64,000 nt of DNA, from the NCBI GenBank assembly GCA_036250195.1, contig JAVHZZ010000016.1, positions 806,001 through 870,000 of the forward strand. Direction: 5' to 3'. Both the position numbers and the translations under genes were made by a program. This stretch comes from Mixophyes australis (lineage: Eukaryota; Chordata; Amphibia; Anura; Limnodynastidae). Shown piece after piece: positions 14,101 to 29,930 of the stretch (position 1 is the stretch's first letter; each line of letters opens with the position of its first letter). Under the pieces are notes generated by a model. It did no database searches. It saw only the letters and a program-made list of their open reading frames with translations, and was not told the DNA's origin.

Positions 14101-16696
14101 AATTGATCAATAAATCATGAATCATGAATTGAATCATGAATCATAAATAGAATCATGAATCATGAATCGAATCATGAATCATGAATTATGAATCATGAAT
14201 TGAATCATGAATTGAATCATGAATCATGAATCATGAATTGAATCATGAATCATGAATCGAAACATGGATCATAAATTGAATCATGAATCATGAATTGAAT
14301 CATGAATCATGAACTGAATCATGAATCATGAATCATGAATTGAATCATGAATTATGAATCATGAATCATGAATCGAATCATGAATCATGAATCGAATCAT
14401 GAATCATGAATTGAATCATGAATTGAATCATAAATCATGAATCATGAATTGAATCATGAATTGAATCATAAATCATGAATCATGAATTGAATCATGAATC
14501 ATGAATCAAATCATGAATCATGAATTGAATCATGAATCATGAATCATGAATCATGAATCAAATTATGAATCATGAATTGAATCATGAATCATGAATCGAA
14601 TCATGAATCATGAATCATGAATCAAATCATGAATCATGAATTGAATCATGAATCATGAATCGAATCATGAATCGTGAATTGAATCATGAATCATGAATTG
14701 CATCACGAATCATGAATTGAATCATGAATCATTAATCATGAATTAAATCATGAATCATGAATCATGAAATGAATTTCGAATTGAATCATGAATCTTGAAA
14801 TGAATCATGAATTGAATCATGAATTGAATCATGAATCATGAAATGAATCACGAATTGAATCATGAATCATGAATTGAATCATGAATCATGAAATGAATTT
14901 CGAATTGAATCATGAATCATGAAATGAATCATGAATTGAATCATGAATTGAATCATGAATCATAAAATGAATCACGAATTGAATCATGAATCATGAATCA
15001 TGAATTGAATCATGAATCATGAAATGAATCATGATTTGAATCATGAATCATGAATTGAATCATGAATTGAATCATGAATCATAAAATGAATCACGAATTG
15101 AATCATGAATCATGAATCATGAATTGAATCATGAATCATGAAATGAATCATGATTTGAATCATGAATCATGAATTGAATCATGAATCATGAATCATGATT
15201 CATGAATTGAATCATGAATCATGAATCAAATCATGAATCATGAATTGAATCATGAATCATGAATCGAATCATGAATCATGTATCATGAATTGAATCATGA
15301 ATTGAATCATGAATTGAATCATAAATCATGAATCATGAATTGAATCATGAATTGAATCATAAATCATGAATAATGAATTGAATCATGAATCATGAATCGA
15401 ATCATGAATCTTGAATTCAATCATGAATCATGAATCAAATCATGAATCATGAATTGAATCATGAATCATGAATCAAATCATGAATCATGAATTGAATCAT
15501 GAATCATGAATCGAATCATGAATCATGAATCATGAATCATGAATTGAATCATGAGTTGAATCATAAATCATGAATCATGAATTGAATCATGAATCATGAA
15601 TCGAATCATGAATCATGAATCGAATCATGAATCATGAATTGAATCATGAATCATGAATCATGAATCATGAATCGAATCATGAATCATGTTTTGAATCATG
15701 AATCATGAATTATGAATCATGAATCATGAATTGAATCATAAATCATGAATCATGAATCATGAATTGAATCATGAATCATGAATTAAATCATGAATCATGA
15801 ACTGAATCATGAATCATGAATCATGAATCATGAATCATGAATTGAATCATGAATTATGAATCATGAATCATGAATCGAATCATGAATCATGAATCATGAA
15901 ATGAATCAAGAATCAGGAATCGAATCATGAATCATGAATCATGAATAATGAATCGAATCATGAATCATGAATTGAATCATGAATTATGAATCGAAACACG
16001 AATCATGAAATGAATCATGAAACGAATCATAAATCATTAATCATGAATCGAATCATGAATCATGAATTAAATCATGAATCATGAATTGAATCATAAATCA
16101 TGAATTGAATCATGAATCATGATTTGAATCATGATTTAAATCATGAATCATAAATCGAATCATGAATCTTGAATTGAATCATGAATCATGAACTGAATCA
16201 TGAATCATGAATCATGAATCATGAATTGAATCATGAATTATGAATCATGAATTATGAATTAAATCATGAATCATGAATCGAAACATGAATCATGAATTGA
16301 ATCATGAATCATGAATCATGAAATGAATCATGAATCATGAATCATGAATAATGAATCGAATCATAAATCATGAATTGAATCATGAATCATGAATTAAATC
16401 ATGAATTGTGAATTGATTCATAAATCATGAATTGAATCATGAATCATGAATTGAATCATGATTTGAATCATGAATCATGAATCATGAATCGAATCATGAA
16501 TCATGAATTGAATCATCAATCATGAATCATGAATTAAATCATGAATTGAATCATGTATCATGAATTGAATCATGAATCATGAATCGAATCATGAATCTCG
16601 AATCATGAATTGAATCATGAATCATGAATTGAATCATGAATTGAATCATAAATCATGAATCATGAATTGAATCATGAATCATAAATCGAATCATGA
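11165..16696. repeat. 5532-bp higher-order unit, copy 2
   Basis: This copy follows copy 1 head to tail. Similarity stops near 16697, where this copy continues into GAATTGAATCATG tiles while copy 1 had already jumped back to its own start. One substitution seen against copy 1 is ATCGTGAATT at 14671 in place of ATCATGAATT. Confidence 0.9.
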
Positions 16697-17565
16697 ATCA
16701 TGAATTGAATCATGAATCATGAATCATGAATCGAATCATGAATCATGAATCATGAATCGAATCATGAATCATGAATCATAAATGGAATCATGAATCATGA
16801 ATTGAATCATGAATCATGAATCATGAATCGAATCATGAATCATGAATCATGAATCGAATCATGAATCATGAATTTAATCATGAATCATGAATCATGAATT
16901 GAATCATGAATCATGAATCGAATCATGAAACATGAATTGAATCATGAATCATGATTTGAATCATAATTCATGAATTGCATCATGAATCATGAATTGAATC
17001 ATGAATCATTAATAATGAATTGAATCATGAAGCGAATCATAATTCATGAATCATGAATTGATTCATGAATCGAATCATGAATCTCGAATCATGAATTGAA
17101 TCATGAATCATGAATTGAATCATGAATTGATCAATAAATCATGAATCATGAATTGAATCATGAATCATAAATCGAATCATGAATCATGAATCGAATCATG
17201 AATCATGAATTATGAATCATGAATCATGAATTGAATCATGAATTGAATCATGAATCATGAATCATGAATTGAATCATGAATCATGAATCGAAACATGGAT
17301 CATAAATTGAATCATGAATCATGAATCGAATCATGAATCATGAATTGAATCATGAATCATGAATCATGAATCGAATCATGAATCATGAATTAAATCATGA
17401 ATCATGAATTGAATCATGAAACATGAATCATGAATTGAATCATGAATTATGAATCATGAATCATGAATTGAATCATGAATCATGAATCGAATCATGAATC
17501 ATGAATCGAATCATGAATCATGAAATGAATCATGAATTGAATTATGAATCATGAATTGAATCATG
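16697..17565. repeat. Transitional array segment
   Basis: This stretch has the same tiles as the preceding unit (TAAATGGAATC, ATTGCATC, GATCAATAAATC and ACATGGATC landmarks in order). It therefore continues an older unit that was not part of the 5532-bp duplication. Nothing but satellite is visible. Confidence 0.7.
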
Positions 17566-20467
17566 AATCATGAATTGAATCATGAATCATGAATCATGAA
17601 TTGAATCATGAATCATGAATTGAATCATGAATCATGAACTGAATCATGAATCATGAATCATGAATCATGAATTGAATCATGAATTATGAATCATGAATCA
17701 TGAATCGAATCATGAATCATGAATCGAATCATGAATCATGAATCGAAACATGAATCATGAATTGAATCATGAATCATGATTTATGAAATGAATGAGGAAT
17801 CAGGAATCGAATCATGAATCATGAATCGAATCATGAATCATGAATCGAATCATGAATCATGAAATGAATCATGAATTGAATTATGAATCATGAATTGAAT
17901 CATGAATCATGAATTGAATCATGAATCATGAATCATGAATTGAATCATGAATCATGAATTAAATCATGAATCATGAACTGAATCATGAATCATGAATCAT
18001 GAATCATGAATTGAATCATGAATTATGAATCATGAATCATGAATCGAATCATGAATCGAATCATGAATTGAATCATGAATCATGAATCATGAAATGAATC
18101 AAGAATCAGGAATCGAATCATGAATCATGAATCATGAATAATGAATCGAATCATGAATCATGAATTGAATCATGAATTATGAATCGAAACACGAATCATG
18201 AAATGAATCATGAAACGAATCATAAATCATTAATCATGAATCATGAATTAAATCATGAATCATGAATTGAATCATAAATCATGAATTGAATCATGAATCA
18301 TGATTTGAATCATGATTTAAATCATGAATCATGAATCGAATCATGAATCATGAATTGAATCATGAATCATGAACTGAATCATGAATCATGAATCATGAAT
18401 TGAATCATGAATTATGAATCATGAATCATGAATCGAATCATGAATCATGAATCGAAACATGAATCATGAATTGAATCATGAATCATGAATCATGAAATGA
18501 ATCATGAATCATGAATCATGAATAATGAATCGAATCATAAATCATGAATTGAATCATGAATCATGAATTAAATCATGAATTTTAAATTGATTCATAAATC
18601 ATGAATTTGAATCATGAATCATGAATCATGAATCATGAATCATGAATCGAATCATGAATCATGAATTGAATCATCAATCATGAATCATGAATTAAATCAT
18701 GAATCGAATCATGTATCATGAATTGAATCATGAATCATGAATCGAATCATGAATCTCGAATCATTAATTGAATCATGAATCATGAATTGAATCATGAATT
18801 GAATCATAAATCATGAATCATGAATTGAATCATGAATCATAAATCGAATCATGAATCATGAATTGAATCATGAATCATGAATCATGAATCGAATCATGAA
18901 TCATGAATCGAATCATGAATCATGAATCATAAATGGAATCATGAATCATGAATTGAATCATGAATCATGAATCATGAATCAAATCATGAATCATGAATCG
19001 AATCATGAATCATGAATTTAATCATGAATCATGAATCATGAATTGAATCATGAATCATGAATCGAATCATGAAACATGAATTGAATCATGAATCATGATT
19101 TGAATCATAATTCATGAATTGCATCATGAATCATGAATTGAATCATGAATCATTAATAATGAATTGAATCATGAAGCGAATCATGAATCTCGAATCATGA
19201 ATTGAATCATGAATCATGAATTGAATCATGAATTGATCAATAAATCATGAATCATGAATTGAATCATGAATCATAAATCGAATCATGAATCATGAATCGA
19301 ATCATGAATCATGAATTATGAATCATGAATCATGAATTGAATCATGAATTGAATCATGAATCATGAATCATGAATTGAATCATGAATCATGAATCGAAAC
19401 ATGGATCATAAATTGAATCATGAATCATGAATCGAATCATGAATCATGAATTGAATCATGAATCATGAATCATGAATCGAATCATGAATCATGAATCATT
19501 AATCATGAATCATGAATCGAATCATGAATCATGAATTGAATCATGAATCATGAATTGAATCATGAAACATGAATCATGAATTGAATCATGAATTATGAAT
19601 CATGAATCATGAATTGAATCATGAATCATGAATCGAATCATGAATCATGAATCAAATCATGAATCATGAATTGAATTATGAATCATGAATTGAATCATGA
19701 ATCATGAATTGAATCATGAATCATGAATCATGAATTGAATCATGAATCATGAATTGAATCATGAATCATGAACTGAATCATGAATCATGAATCATGAATC
19801 ATGAATTGAATCATGAATTATGAATCATGAATCATGAATCGAATCATGAATCATGAATCGAATCATGAATCATGAATCGAAACATGAATCATGAATTGAA
19901 TCATGAATCATGATTTATGAAATGAATCAAGAATCAGGAATCGAATCATGAATCATGAATCATGAATAATGAATCGAATCATGAATCATGAATTGAATCA
20001 TGAATTATGAATCGAAACACGAATCATGAAATGAATCATGAAACGAATCATAAATCATTAATCATGAATCGAATCATGAATCATGAATTAAATCATGAAT
20101 CATGAATTGAATCATGAATCATGAATCGAATCATGAATCATGAATCAAATCATGAATCATGAATCGAAACATGAATCATGAATTGAATCATGAATCATGA
20201 ATCATGAAATGAATCAAGAATCAGGAATCGAATCATGAATCATGAATCATGAATAATGAATCGAATCATGAATCATGAATTGAATCATGAATTATGAATC
20301 GAAACACGAATCATGAAATGAATCATGAAACGAATCATAAATCATTAATCATGAATCGCATCATGAATCATGAATTAAATCATGAATTGTGAATTGATTC
20401 ATAAATCATGAATTGAATCATGAATCATGATTTGAATCATGATTTGATTCATGATTCATGATTCATG
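17566..20467. repeat. 2902-bp higher-order unit, copy 1
   Basis: Landmarks repeat at exactly 2902 bp in the next unit: GAACTG at 17637/20539, AATGAGG at 17791/20693, and CGAAACACG at 18185/21087, 20013/22915 and 20300/23202. No indel of even one tile separates the copies across these points, so the duplication is recent. The unit ends in three inverted heptamers at 20446-20467. Confidence 0.9.
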
Positions 20468-20477
20468 AATCATGAAT
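20454..20477. repeat. 24-bp perfect palindrome at a unit junction
   Basis: Three heptamers read TGATTCA instead of TGAATCA and then run into normal tiles, which makes a perfect 24-bp palindrome centred on TTCA|TGAA. It sits on the boundary between the two 2902-bp units and is absent at the matching end of copy 2 near 23348, where normal GAATCAT tiles continue. Confidence 0.85.
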
Positions 20478-23369
20478 TGAATCATGAATCATGAATCATG
20501 AATTGAATCATGAATCATGAATTGAATCATGAATCATGAACTGAATCATGAATCATGAATCATGAATCATGAATTGAATCATGAATTATGAATCATGAAT
20601 CATGAATCGAATCATGAATCATGAATCGAATCATGAATCATGAATCGAAACATGAATCATGAATTGAATCATGAATCATGATTTATGAAATGAATGAGGA
20701 ATCAGGAATCGAATCATGAATCATGAATCGAATCATGAATCATGAATCGAATCATGAATCATGAAATGAATCATGAATTGAATTATGAATCATGAATTGA
20801 ATCATGAATCATGAATTGAATCATGAATCATGAATCATGAATTGAATCATGAATCATGAATTAAATCATGAATCATGAACTGAATCATGAATCATGAATC
20901 ATGAATCATGAATTGAATCATGAATTATGAATCATGAATCATGAATCGAATCATGAATCGAATCATGAATTGAATCATGAATCATGAATCATGAAATGAA
21001 TCAAGAATCAGGAATCGAATCATGAATCATGAATCATGAATAATGAATCGAATCATGAATCATGAATTGAATCATGAATTATGAATCGAAACACGAATCA
21101 TGAAATGAATCATGAAACGAATCATAAATCATTAATCATGAATCATGAATTAAATCATGAATCATGAATTGAATCATAAATCATGAATTGAATCATGAAT
21201 CATGATTTGAATCATGATTTAAATCATGAATCATGAATCGAATCATGAATCATGAATTGAATCATGAATCATGAACTGAATCATGAATCATGAATCATGA
21301 ATTGAATCATGAATTATGAATCATGAATCATGAATCGAATCATGAATCATGAATCGAAACATGAATCATGAATTGAATCATGAATCATGAATCATGAAAT
21401 GAATCATGAATCATGAATCATGAATAATGAATCGAATCATAAATCATGAATTGAATCATGAATCATGAATTAAATCATGAATTTTAAATTGATTCATAAA
21501 TCATGAATTTGAATCATGAATCATGAATCATGAATCATGAATCATGAATCGAATCATGAATCATGAATTGAATCATCAATCATGAATCATGAATTAAATC
21601 ATGAATCGAATCATGTATCATGAATTGAATCATGAATCATGAATCGAATCATGAATCTCGAATCATTAATTGAATCATGAATCATGAATTGAATCATGAA
21701 TTGAATCATAAATCATGAATCATGAATTGAATCATGAATCATAAATCGAATCATGAATCATGAATTGAATCATGAATCATGAATCATGAATCGAATCATG
21801 AATCATGAATCGAATCATGAATCATGAATCATAAATGGAATCATGAATCATGAATTGAATCATGAATCATGAATCATGAATCAAATCATGAATCATGAAT
21901 CGAATCATGAATCATGAATTTAATCATGAATCATGAATCATGAATTGAATCATGAATCATGAATCGAATCATGAAACATGAATTGAATCATGAATCATGA
22001 TTTGAATCATAATTCATGAATTGCATCATGAATCATGAATTGAATCATGAATCATTAATAATGAATTGAATCATGAAGCGAATCATGAATCTCGAATCAT
22101 GAATTGAATCATGAATCATGAATTGAATCATGAATTGATCAATAAATCATGAATCATGAATTGAATCATGAATCATAAATCGAATCATGAATCATGAATC
22201 GAATCATGAATCATGAATTATGAATCATGAATCATGAATTGAATCATGAATTGAATCATGAATCATGAATCATGAATTGAATCATGAATCATGAATCGAA
22301 ACATGGATCATAAATTGAATCATGAATCATGAATCGAATCATGAATCATGAATTGAATCATGAATCATGAATCATGAATCGAATCATGAATCATGAATCA
22401 TTAATCATGAATCATGAATCGAATCATGAATCATGAATTGAATCATGAATCATGAATTGAATCATGAAACATGAATCATGAATTGAATCATGAATTATGA
22501 ATCATGAATCATGAATTGAATCATGAATCATGAATCGAATCATGAATCATGAATCAAATCATGAATCATGAATTGAATTATGAATCATGAATTGAATCAT
22601 GAATCATGAATTGAATCATGAATCATGAATCATGAATTGAATCATGAATCATGAATTGAATCATGAATCATGAACTGAATCATGAATCATGAATCATGAA
22701 TCATGAATTGAATCATGAATTATGAATCATGAATCATGAATCGAATCATGAATCATGAATCGAATCATGAATCATGAATCGAAACATGAATCATGAATTG
22801 AATCATGAATCATGATTTATGAAATGAATCAAGAATCAGGAATCGAATCATGAATCATGAATCATGAATAATGAATCGAATCATGAATCATGAATTGAAT
22901 CATGAATTATGAATCGAAACACGAATCATGAAATGAATCATGAAACGAATCATAAATCATTAATCATGAATCGAATCATGAATCATGAATTAAATCATGA
23001 ATCATGAATTGAATCATGAATCATGAATCGAATCATGAATCATGAATCAAATCATGAATCATGAATCGAAACATGAATCATGAATTGAATCATGAATCAT
23101 GAATCATGAAATGAATCAAGAATCAGGAATCGAATCATGAATCATGAATCATGAATAATGAATCGAATCATGAATCATGAATTGAATCATGAATTATGAA
23201 TCGAAACACGAATCATGAAATGAATCATGAAACGAATCATAAATCATTAATCATGAATCGCATCATGAATCATGAATTAAATCATGAATTGTGAATTGAT
23301 TCATAAATCATGAATTGAATCATGAATCATGATTTGAATCATGATTTGAATCATGAATCATGAATCATG
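20468..23369. repeat. 2902-bp higher-order unit, copy 2
   Basis: This is the direct tandem copy of the preceding unit, sharing all its landmarks in order, including the unusual ATCGCATCATG tile near its end (about 20357 and 23259). Similarity to copy 1 stops at about 20446/23348. From there this copy goes on with GAATCAT tiles instead of the inverted ones. Confidence 0.88.
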
Positions 23370-23999
23370 AATCATGAATCATGAATCGAATCATGAATCA
23401 TGAAATGAATCATCAATCATGAATCATGAATTAAATCATGAATCGAATCATGTATCATGAATTGAATCATGAATCATGAATCGAATCATGAATCTCGAAT
23501 CATGAATTGAATCATGAATCATGAATTGAATCATGAATTGAATCATGAATCATGAATCATGAAATGAATCAAGAATCAGGAATCGAATCATGAATCATGA
23601 ATCATGAATAATGAATCGAATCATGAATCATGAATTGAATCATGAATTATGAATCGAAACACGAATCATGAAATGAATCATGAAACGAATCATAAATCAT
23701 TAATCATGAATCATGAATTAAATCATGAATCATGAATTGAATCATAAATCATGAATTGAATCATGAATCATGATTTGAATCATGATTTAAATCATGAATC
23801 ATGAATCGAATCATGAATCATGAATTGAATCATGAATCATGAACTGAATCATGAATCATGAATCATGAATTGAATCATGAATTATGAATCATGAATCATG
23901 AATCGAATCATGAATCATGAATCGAAACATGAATCATGAATTGAATCATGAATCATGAATCATGAAATGAATCATGAATCATGAATCATGAATAATGAA

Positions 24000-25350
24000 T
24001 CGAATCATGAATCTCGAATCATGAATTGAATCATGAATCATGAATTGAATCATGAATTGATCAATAAATCATGAATCATGAATTGAATCATGAATCATAA
24101 ATCGAATCATGAATCATGAATCGAATCATGAATCATGAATTATGAATCATGAATTAAATCATGAATTGAATCATGAATCATGAATCATGAATTGAATCAT
24201 GAATCATGAATCGAAACATGGATCATAAATTGAATCATGAATCATGAATCGAATCATGAATCATGAATTGAATCATGAATCATGAATCATGAATCGAATC
24301 ATGAATCATGAATCATTAATCATGAATCATGAATCGAATCATGAATCATGAATTGAATCATGAATCATGAATTGAATCATGAAACATGAATCATGAATTG
24401 AATCATGAATTATGAATCATGAATCATGAATTGAATCATGAATCATGAATCGAATCATGAATCATGAATCAAATCATGAATCATGAAATGAATCATGAAT
24501 TGAATTATGAATCATGAATTGAATCATGAATCATGAATTGAATCATGAATCATGAATCATGAATTGAATCATGAATCATGAATTGAATCATGAATCATGA
24601 ACTGAATCATGAATCATGAATCATGAATCATGAATTGAATCATGAATTATGAATCATGAATCATGAATCGAATCATGAATCATGAATCGAATCATGAATC
24701 ATGAATCGAAACATGAATCATGAATTGAATCATGAATCATGATTTATGAAATGAATCAAGAATCAGGAATCGAATCATGAATCATGAATCATGAATAATG
24801 AATCGAATCATGAATCATGAATTGAATCATGAATTATGAATCGAAACACGAATCATGAAATGAATCATGAAACGAATCATAAATCATTAATCATGAATCG
24901 AATCATGAATCATGAATTAAATCATGAATCATGAATTGAATCATGAATCATGAATCGAATCATGAATCATGAATCAAATCATGAATCATGAATCGAAACA
25001 TGAATCATGAATTGAATCATGAATCATGAATCATGAAATGAATCAAGAATCAGGAATCGAATCATGAATCATGAATCATGAATAATGAATCGAATCATGA
25101 ATCATGAATTGAATCATGAATTATGAATCGAAACACGAATCATGAAATGAATCATGAAACGAATCATAAATCATTAATCATGAATCGCATCATGAATCAT
25201 GAATTAAATCATGAATTGTGAATTGATTCATAAATCATGAATTGAATCATGAATCATGATTTGAATCATGATTTGAATCATGAATCATGAATCATGAATC
25301 ATGAATCATGAATCGAATCATGAATCATGAAATGAATCATCAATCATGAA
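24000..25350. repeat. Partial third copy of the 2902-bp unit
   Basis: CGAAACACG landmarks at 24842 and 25129 keep the 287-bp spacing seen at 20013/20300 and 22915/23202, and the surrounding tiles match in order (AATCAGGAATCG, ATCGCATC). The copy joins the array after a rearranged stretch at about 23.5-24.0 kb, so it is incomplete at its left side. Confidence 0.75.
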
Positions 25351-26517
25351 TCATGAATTAAATCATGAATCGAATCATGTATCATGAATTGAATCATGAA
25401 TCATGAATCGAATCATTAATCTCGAATCATGAATTGAATCATGAATCATGAATTGAATCATGAATTGAATCATAAATCATGAATTATGAATTGAATCATG
25501 AATTGAATCATAAATCATGAATAATGAATTGAATCATGAATCATGAATCGAATCATGAATCTTGAATTGAATCATGAATCATGAATCAAATCATGAATCA
25601 TGAATTGAATCATGAATCATGAATCAAATCATGAATCATGAATTGAATCATGAATCATGAATTGAATCATGAATCATGAATCATGAATCATGAATTGAAT
25701 CATGAGTCGAATCATAAATCATGAATCTAGAATTGAATCATGAATTATGAATCGAATCATGAATCATGAATTGAATCATGAATCATGAATCATGAATCAT
25801 GAATCGAATCATGAATCATGAATTGAATCATGAATCATGAATTATGAATCATGAATCATGAATTGAATCATAAATTGAATCATAAATCATGAATTTAATC
25901 ATGAATCATGAATCGAATCATGAATCATGAATTGAATCATAAATAATGAATCATGAATCATGAATTGAATCATGAATCATGAATTGAATCATGAATCATG
26001 AATTAAATCATGAATCATGAACTGAATCATGAATCATGAATTGAATCATGAATTATGAATCGAATCATGAATCATGAATTGAATCATGAATCATGAATCA
26101 TGAATCATGAATCGAATCATGAATCATGAATTGAATCATGAATCATGAATTATGAATCATGAATCATGAATTGAATCATAAATTGAATCATAAATCATGA
26201 ATTTAATCATGAATCATGAATCGAATCATGAATCATGAATTGAATCATAAATCATGAATCATGAATCATGAATTGAATCATGAATCATGAATTGAATCAT
26301 GAATCATGAATTAAATCATGAATCATGAACTGAATCATGAATCATGAATTGAATCATGAATTATGAATCATGAATCATGAATCGAATCATGAATCATGAA
26401 TCGAATCATGAATCATGAATCATGAAATGAATCAAGAATCAGGAATCGAATCATGAATCATGAATCATGAATAATGAATCGAATCATGAATCATGAATTG
26501 AATCATGAATTATGAAT

Positions 26518-29500
26518 CGAAACACGAATCATGAAATGAATCATGAAACGAATCATAAATCATTAATCATGAATCGAATCATGAATCATGAATTAAATCA
26601 TGAATCATGAATTGAATCATAAATCATGAATTGAATCATGAATCATGATTTGAATCATGATTTAAATCATGAATCATGAATCGAATCATGAATCATGAAT
26701 TGAATCATGAATCATGAACTGAATCATGAATCATGAATCATGAATCATGAATTGAATCATGAATTATGAATCATGAATCATGAATCGAATCATGAATCAT
26801 GAATCGAAACATGAATCATGAATTGAATCATGAATCATGAATCATGAAATGAATCATGAATCATGAATCATGAATCATGAATCATGAATAATGAATCGAA
26901 TCATAAATCATGAATTGAATCATGAATCATGAATTAAATCATGAATTGTGAATTGATTCATAAATCATGAATTGAATCATGAATCATGATTTGAATCATG
27001 ATTTGAATCATGAATCATGAATCATGAATCATGAATCATGAATCGAATCATGAATCATGAATTGAATCATCAATCATGAATCATGAATTAAATCATGAAT
27101 CGAATCATGTATCATGAATTGAATCATGAATCATGAATCGAATCATGAATCTCGAATCATGAATTGAATCATGAATCATGAATTGAATCATGAATTGAAT
27201 CATAAATCATGAATCATGAATTGAATCATGAATCATAGATCGAATCATGAATCATGAATTGAATCATGAATCATGAATCATGAATCGAATCATGAATCAT
27301 GAATCATGAATCGAATCATGAATCATGAATCATAAATGGAATCATGAATCATGAATTGAATCATGAATCATGAATCATGAATCAAATCATGAATCATGAA
27401 TCATGAATCGAATCATGAATCATGAATTTAATCATGAATCATGAATCATGAATTGAATCATGAATCATGAATCGAATCATGAAAAATGAATTGAATCATG
27501 AATCATGATTTGAATCATAATTCATGAATTGCATCATGAATCATGAATTGAATCATGAATCATTAATAATGAATTGAATCATGAAGCGAATCATAATTCA
27601 TGAATCATGAATTGATTCATGAATCGAATCATGAATCTCGAATCATGAATTGAATCATGAATCATGAATTGAATCATGAATTGATCAATAAATCATGAAT
27701 CATGAATTGAATCATGAATCATAAATCGAATCATGAATCATGAATCGAATCATGAATCATGAATTATGAATCATGAATCATGAATTGAATCATGAATTGA
27801 ATCATGAATCATGAATCATGAATTGAATCATGAATCATGAATCGAAACATGGATCATAAATTGAATCATGAATCATGAATTGAATCATGAATCATGAACT
27901 GAATCATGAATCATGAATCATGAATTGAATCATGAATTATGAATCATGAATCATGAATCGAATCATGAATCATGAATCGAATCATGAATCATGAATTGAA
28001 TTATGAATTGAATCATAAATCATGAATCATGAATTGAATCATGAATTGAATCATAAATCATGAATCATGAATTGAATCATGAATCATGAATCAAATCATG
28101 AATCATGAATTGAATCATGAATCATGAATCATGAATTATGAATCAAATTATGAATCATGAATTGAATCATGAATCATGAATCGAATCATGAATCATGAAT
28201 CATGAATCAAATCATGAATCATGAATTGAATCAGGAATCATGAATCGAATCATGAATCATGAATTGAATCATGAATCATTAATTGCATCACGAATCATGA
28301 ATTGAATCATGAATCATTAATCATGAATTAAATCATGAATCATGAATCATGAAATGAATTTCGAATTGAATCATGAATCATGAAATGAATCATGAATTGA
28401 ATCATGAATTGAATCATGAATCATGAAATGAATCATGAATTGAATCATGAATCATGAATTGAATCATGAATCATGAAATGAATTTCGAATTGAATCATGA
28501 ATCATGAAATGAATCTTGAATTGAATCATGAATCATGAAATGAATCATGAATTGAATCATGAATTGAATCATGAATCATGAATCATGAATTGAATCATGA
28601 TTCATGAAATGAATCATGATTTGAATCATAAATCATGAATCATGAATTGAATCATGAATCATGAAATGAATCATGATTTGAATCATGAATCATGAATTGA
28701 ATCATGAATCATGAATCATGATTCATGAATTGAATCATGAATCATGAATCAAATCATGAATCATGAATTGAATCATGAATCATGAATCGAATCATGAATC
28801 ATGAATCATGTATCATGAATTGAATCATGAATTGAATCATAAATCATGAATCATGAATTGAATCATGAATTGAATCATAAATCATGAATAATGAATTGAA
28901 TCATGAATCATGAATCGAATCATGAATCTTGAATTGAATCATGAATCATGAATCAAATCATGAATCATGAATTGAATGAGTTGAATCATAAATCATGAAT
29001 CATGAATTGAATCATGAATCATGAATCGAATCATGAATCATGAATTGAATCATGAATCATGAATCATGAATCATGAATCGAATCATGAATCACGAATTGA
29101 ATCATGAATCATGAATCATGAATCATGAATTGAATCATAAATTGAATCATAAATCATGAATTTAATCATGAATCATGAATCGAATCATGAATCATGAATC
29201 GAATCATGAATCATGAATTGAATCATAAATCATGAATCATGAATCATGAATTGAATCATGAATCATGAATTAAATCATGAATCATGAACTGAATCATGAA
29301 TCATGAATCATGAATCATGAATCATGAATCATGTATTGAATCATGAATTATGAATCATGAATCATGAATCGAATCATGAATCATGAATCGAATCATGAAT
29401 CATGAATCATGAAATGAATCAAGAATCAGGAATCGAATCATGAATCATGAATCATGAATAATGAATCGAATCATGAATCATGAATTGAATCATGAATTAT

Positions 29501-29930
29501 GAATCGAAACACGAAACATGAAATGAATCATGAAACGAATCATAAATCATTAATCATGAATCGAATCATGAATCATGAATTAAATCATTGAATCATGAAT
29601 CATGAAATGAATCATGAATTGAATCATGAATTGAATCATGAATCATGAAATGAATCACGAATTGAATCATGAATCATGAATTGAATCATGAATCATGAAA
29701 TGAATTTCGAATTGAATCATGAATCATGAAATGAATCATGAATTGAATCATGAATTGAATCATGAATCATAAAATGAATCACGAATTGAATCATGAATCA
29801 TGAATCATGAATTGAATCATGATTCATGAAATGAATCATGATTTGAATCATGAATCATGAATCATGAATTGAATCATGAATCATGAAATGAATCATGATT
29901 TGAATCATGAATCATGAATTGATTCATGAA
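26518..29930. repeat. ~3.4-kb block, first copy of a 6.1-6.2 kb-spaced pair
   Basis: Shared landmarks with the later block are CGAAACACG (26518/32722, offset 6204), the broken tile ATTGAATGAGTTG (28971/35126, offset 6155), CGAAACACG or its variant (29515/35636, offset 6121) and AAATCATTG (about 29582/35713, offset 6131). The drifting offset shows several tile gains and losses since duplication, so this pair is older than the 5532- and 2902-bp pairs. Confidence 0.82.

Noticed and set aside
5633..16696. Treating the exact 5532-bp repeat as a certain biological event
   Set aside because: Near-perfect large tandem copies in satellites can also be assembly errors. I kept it as a finding, with long-read checks needed to decide.
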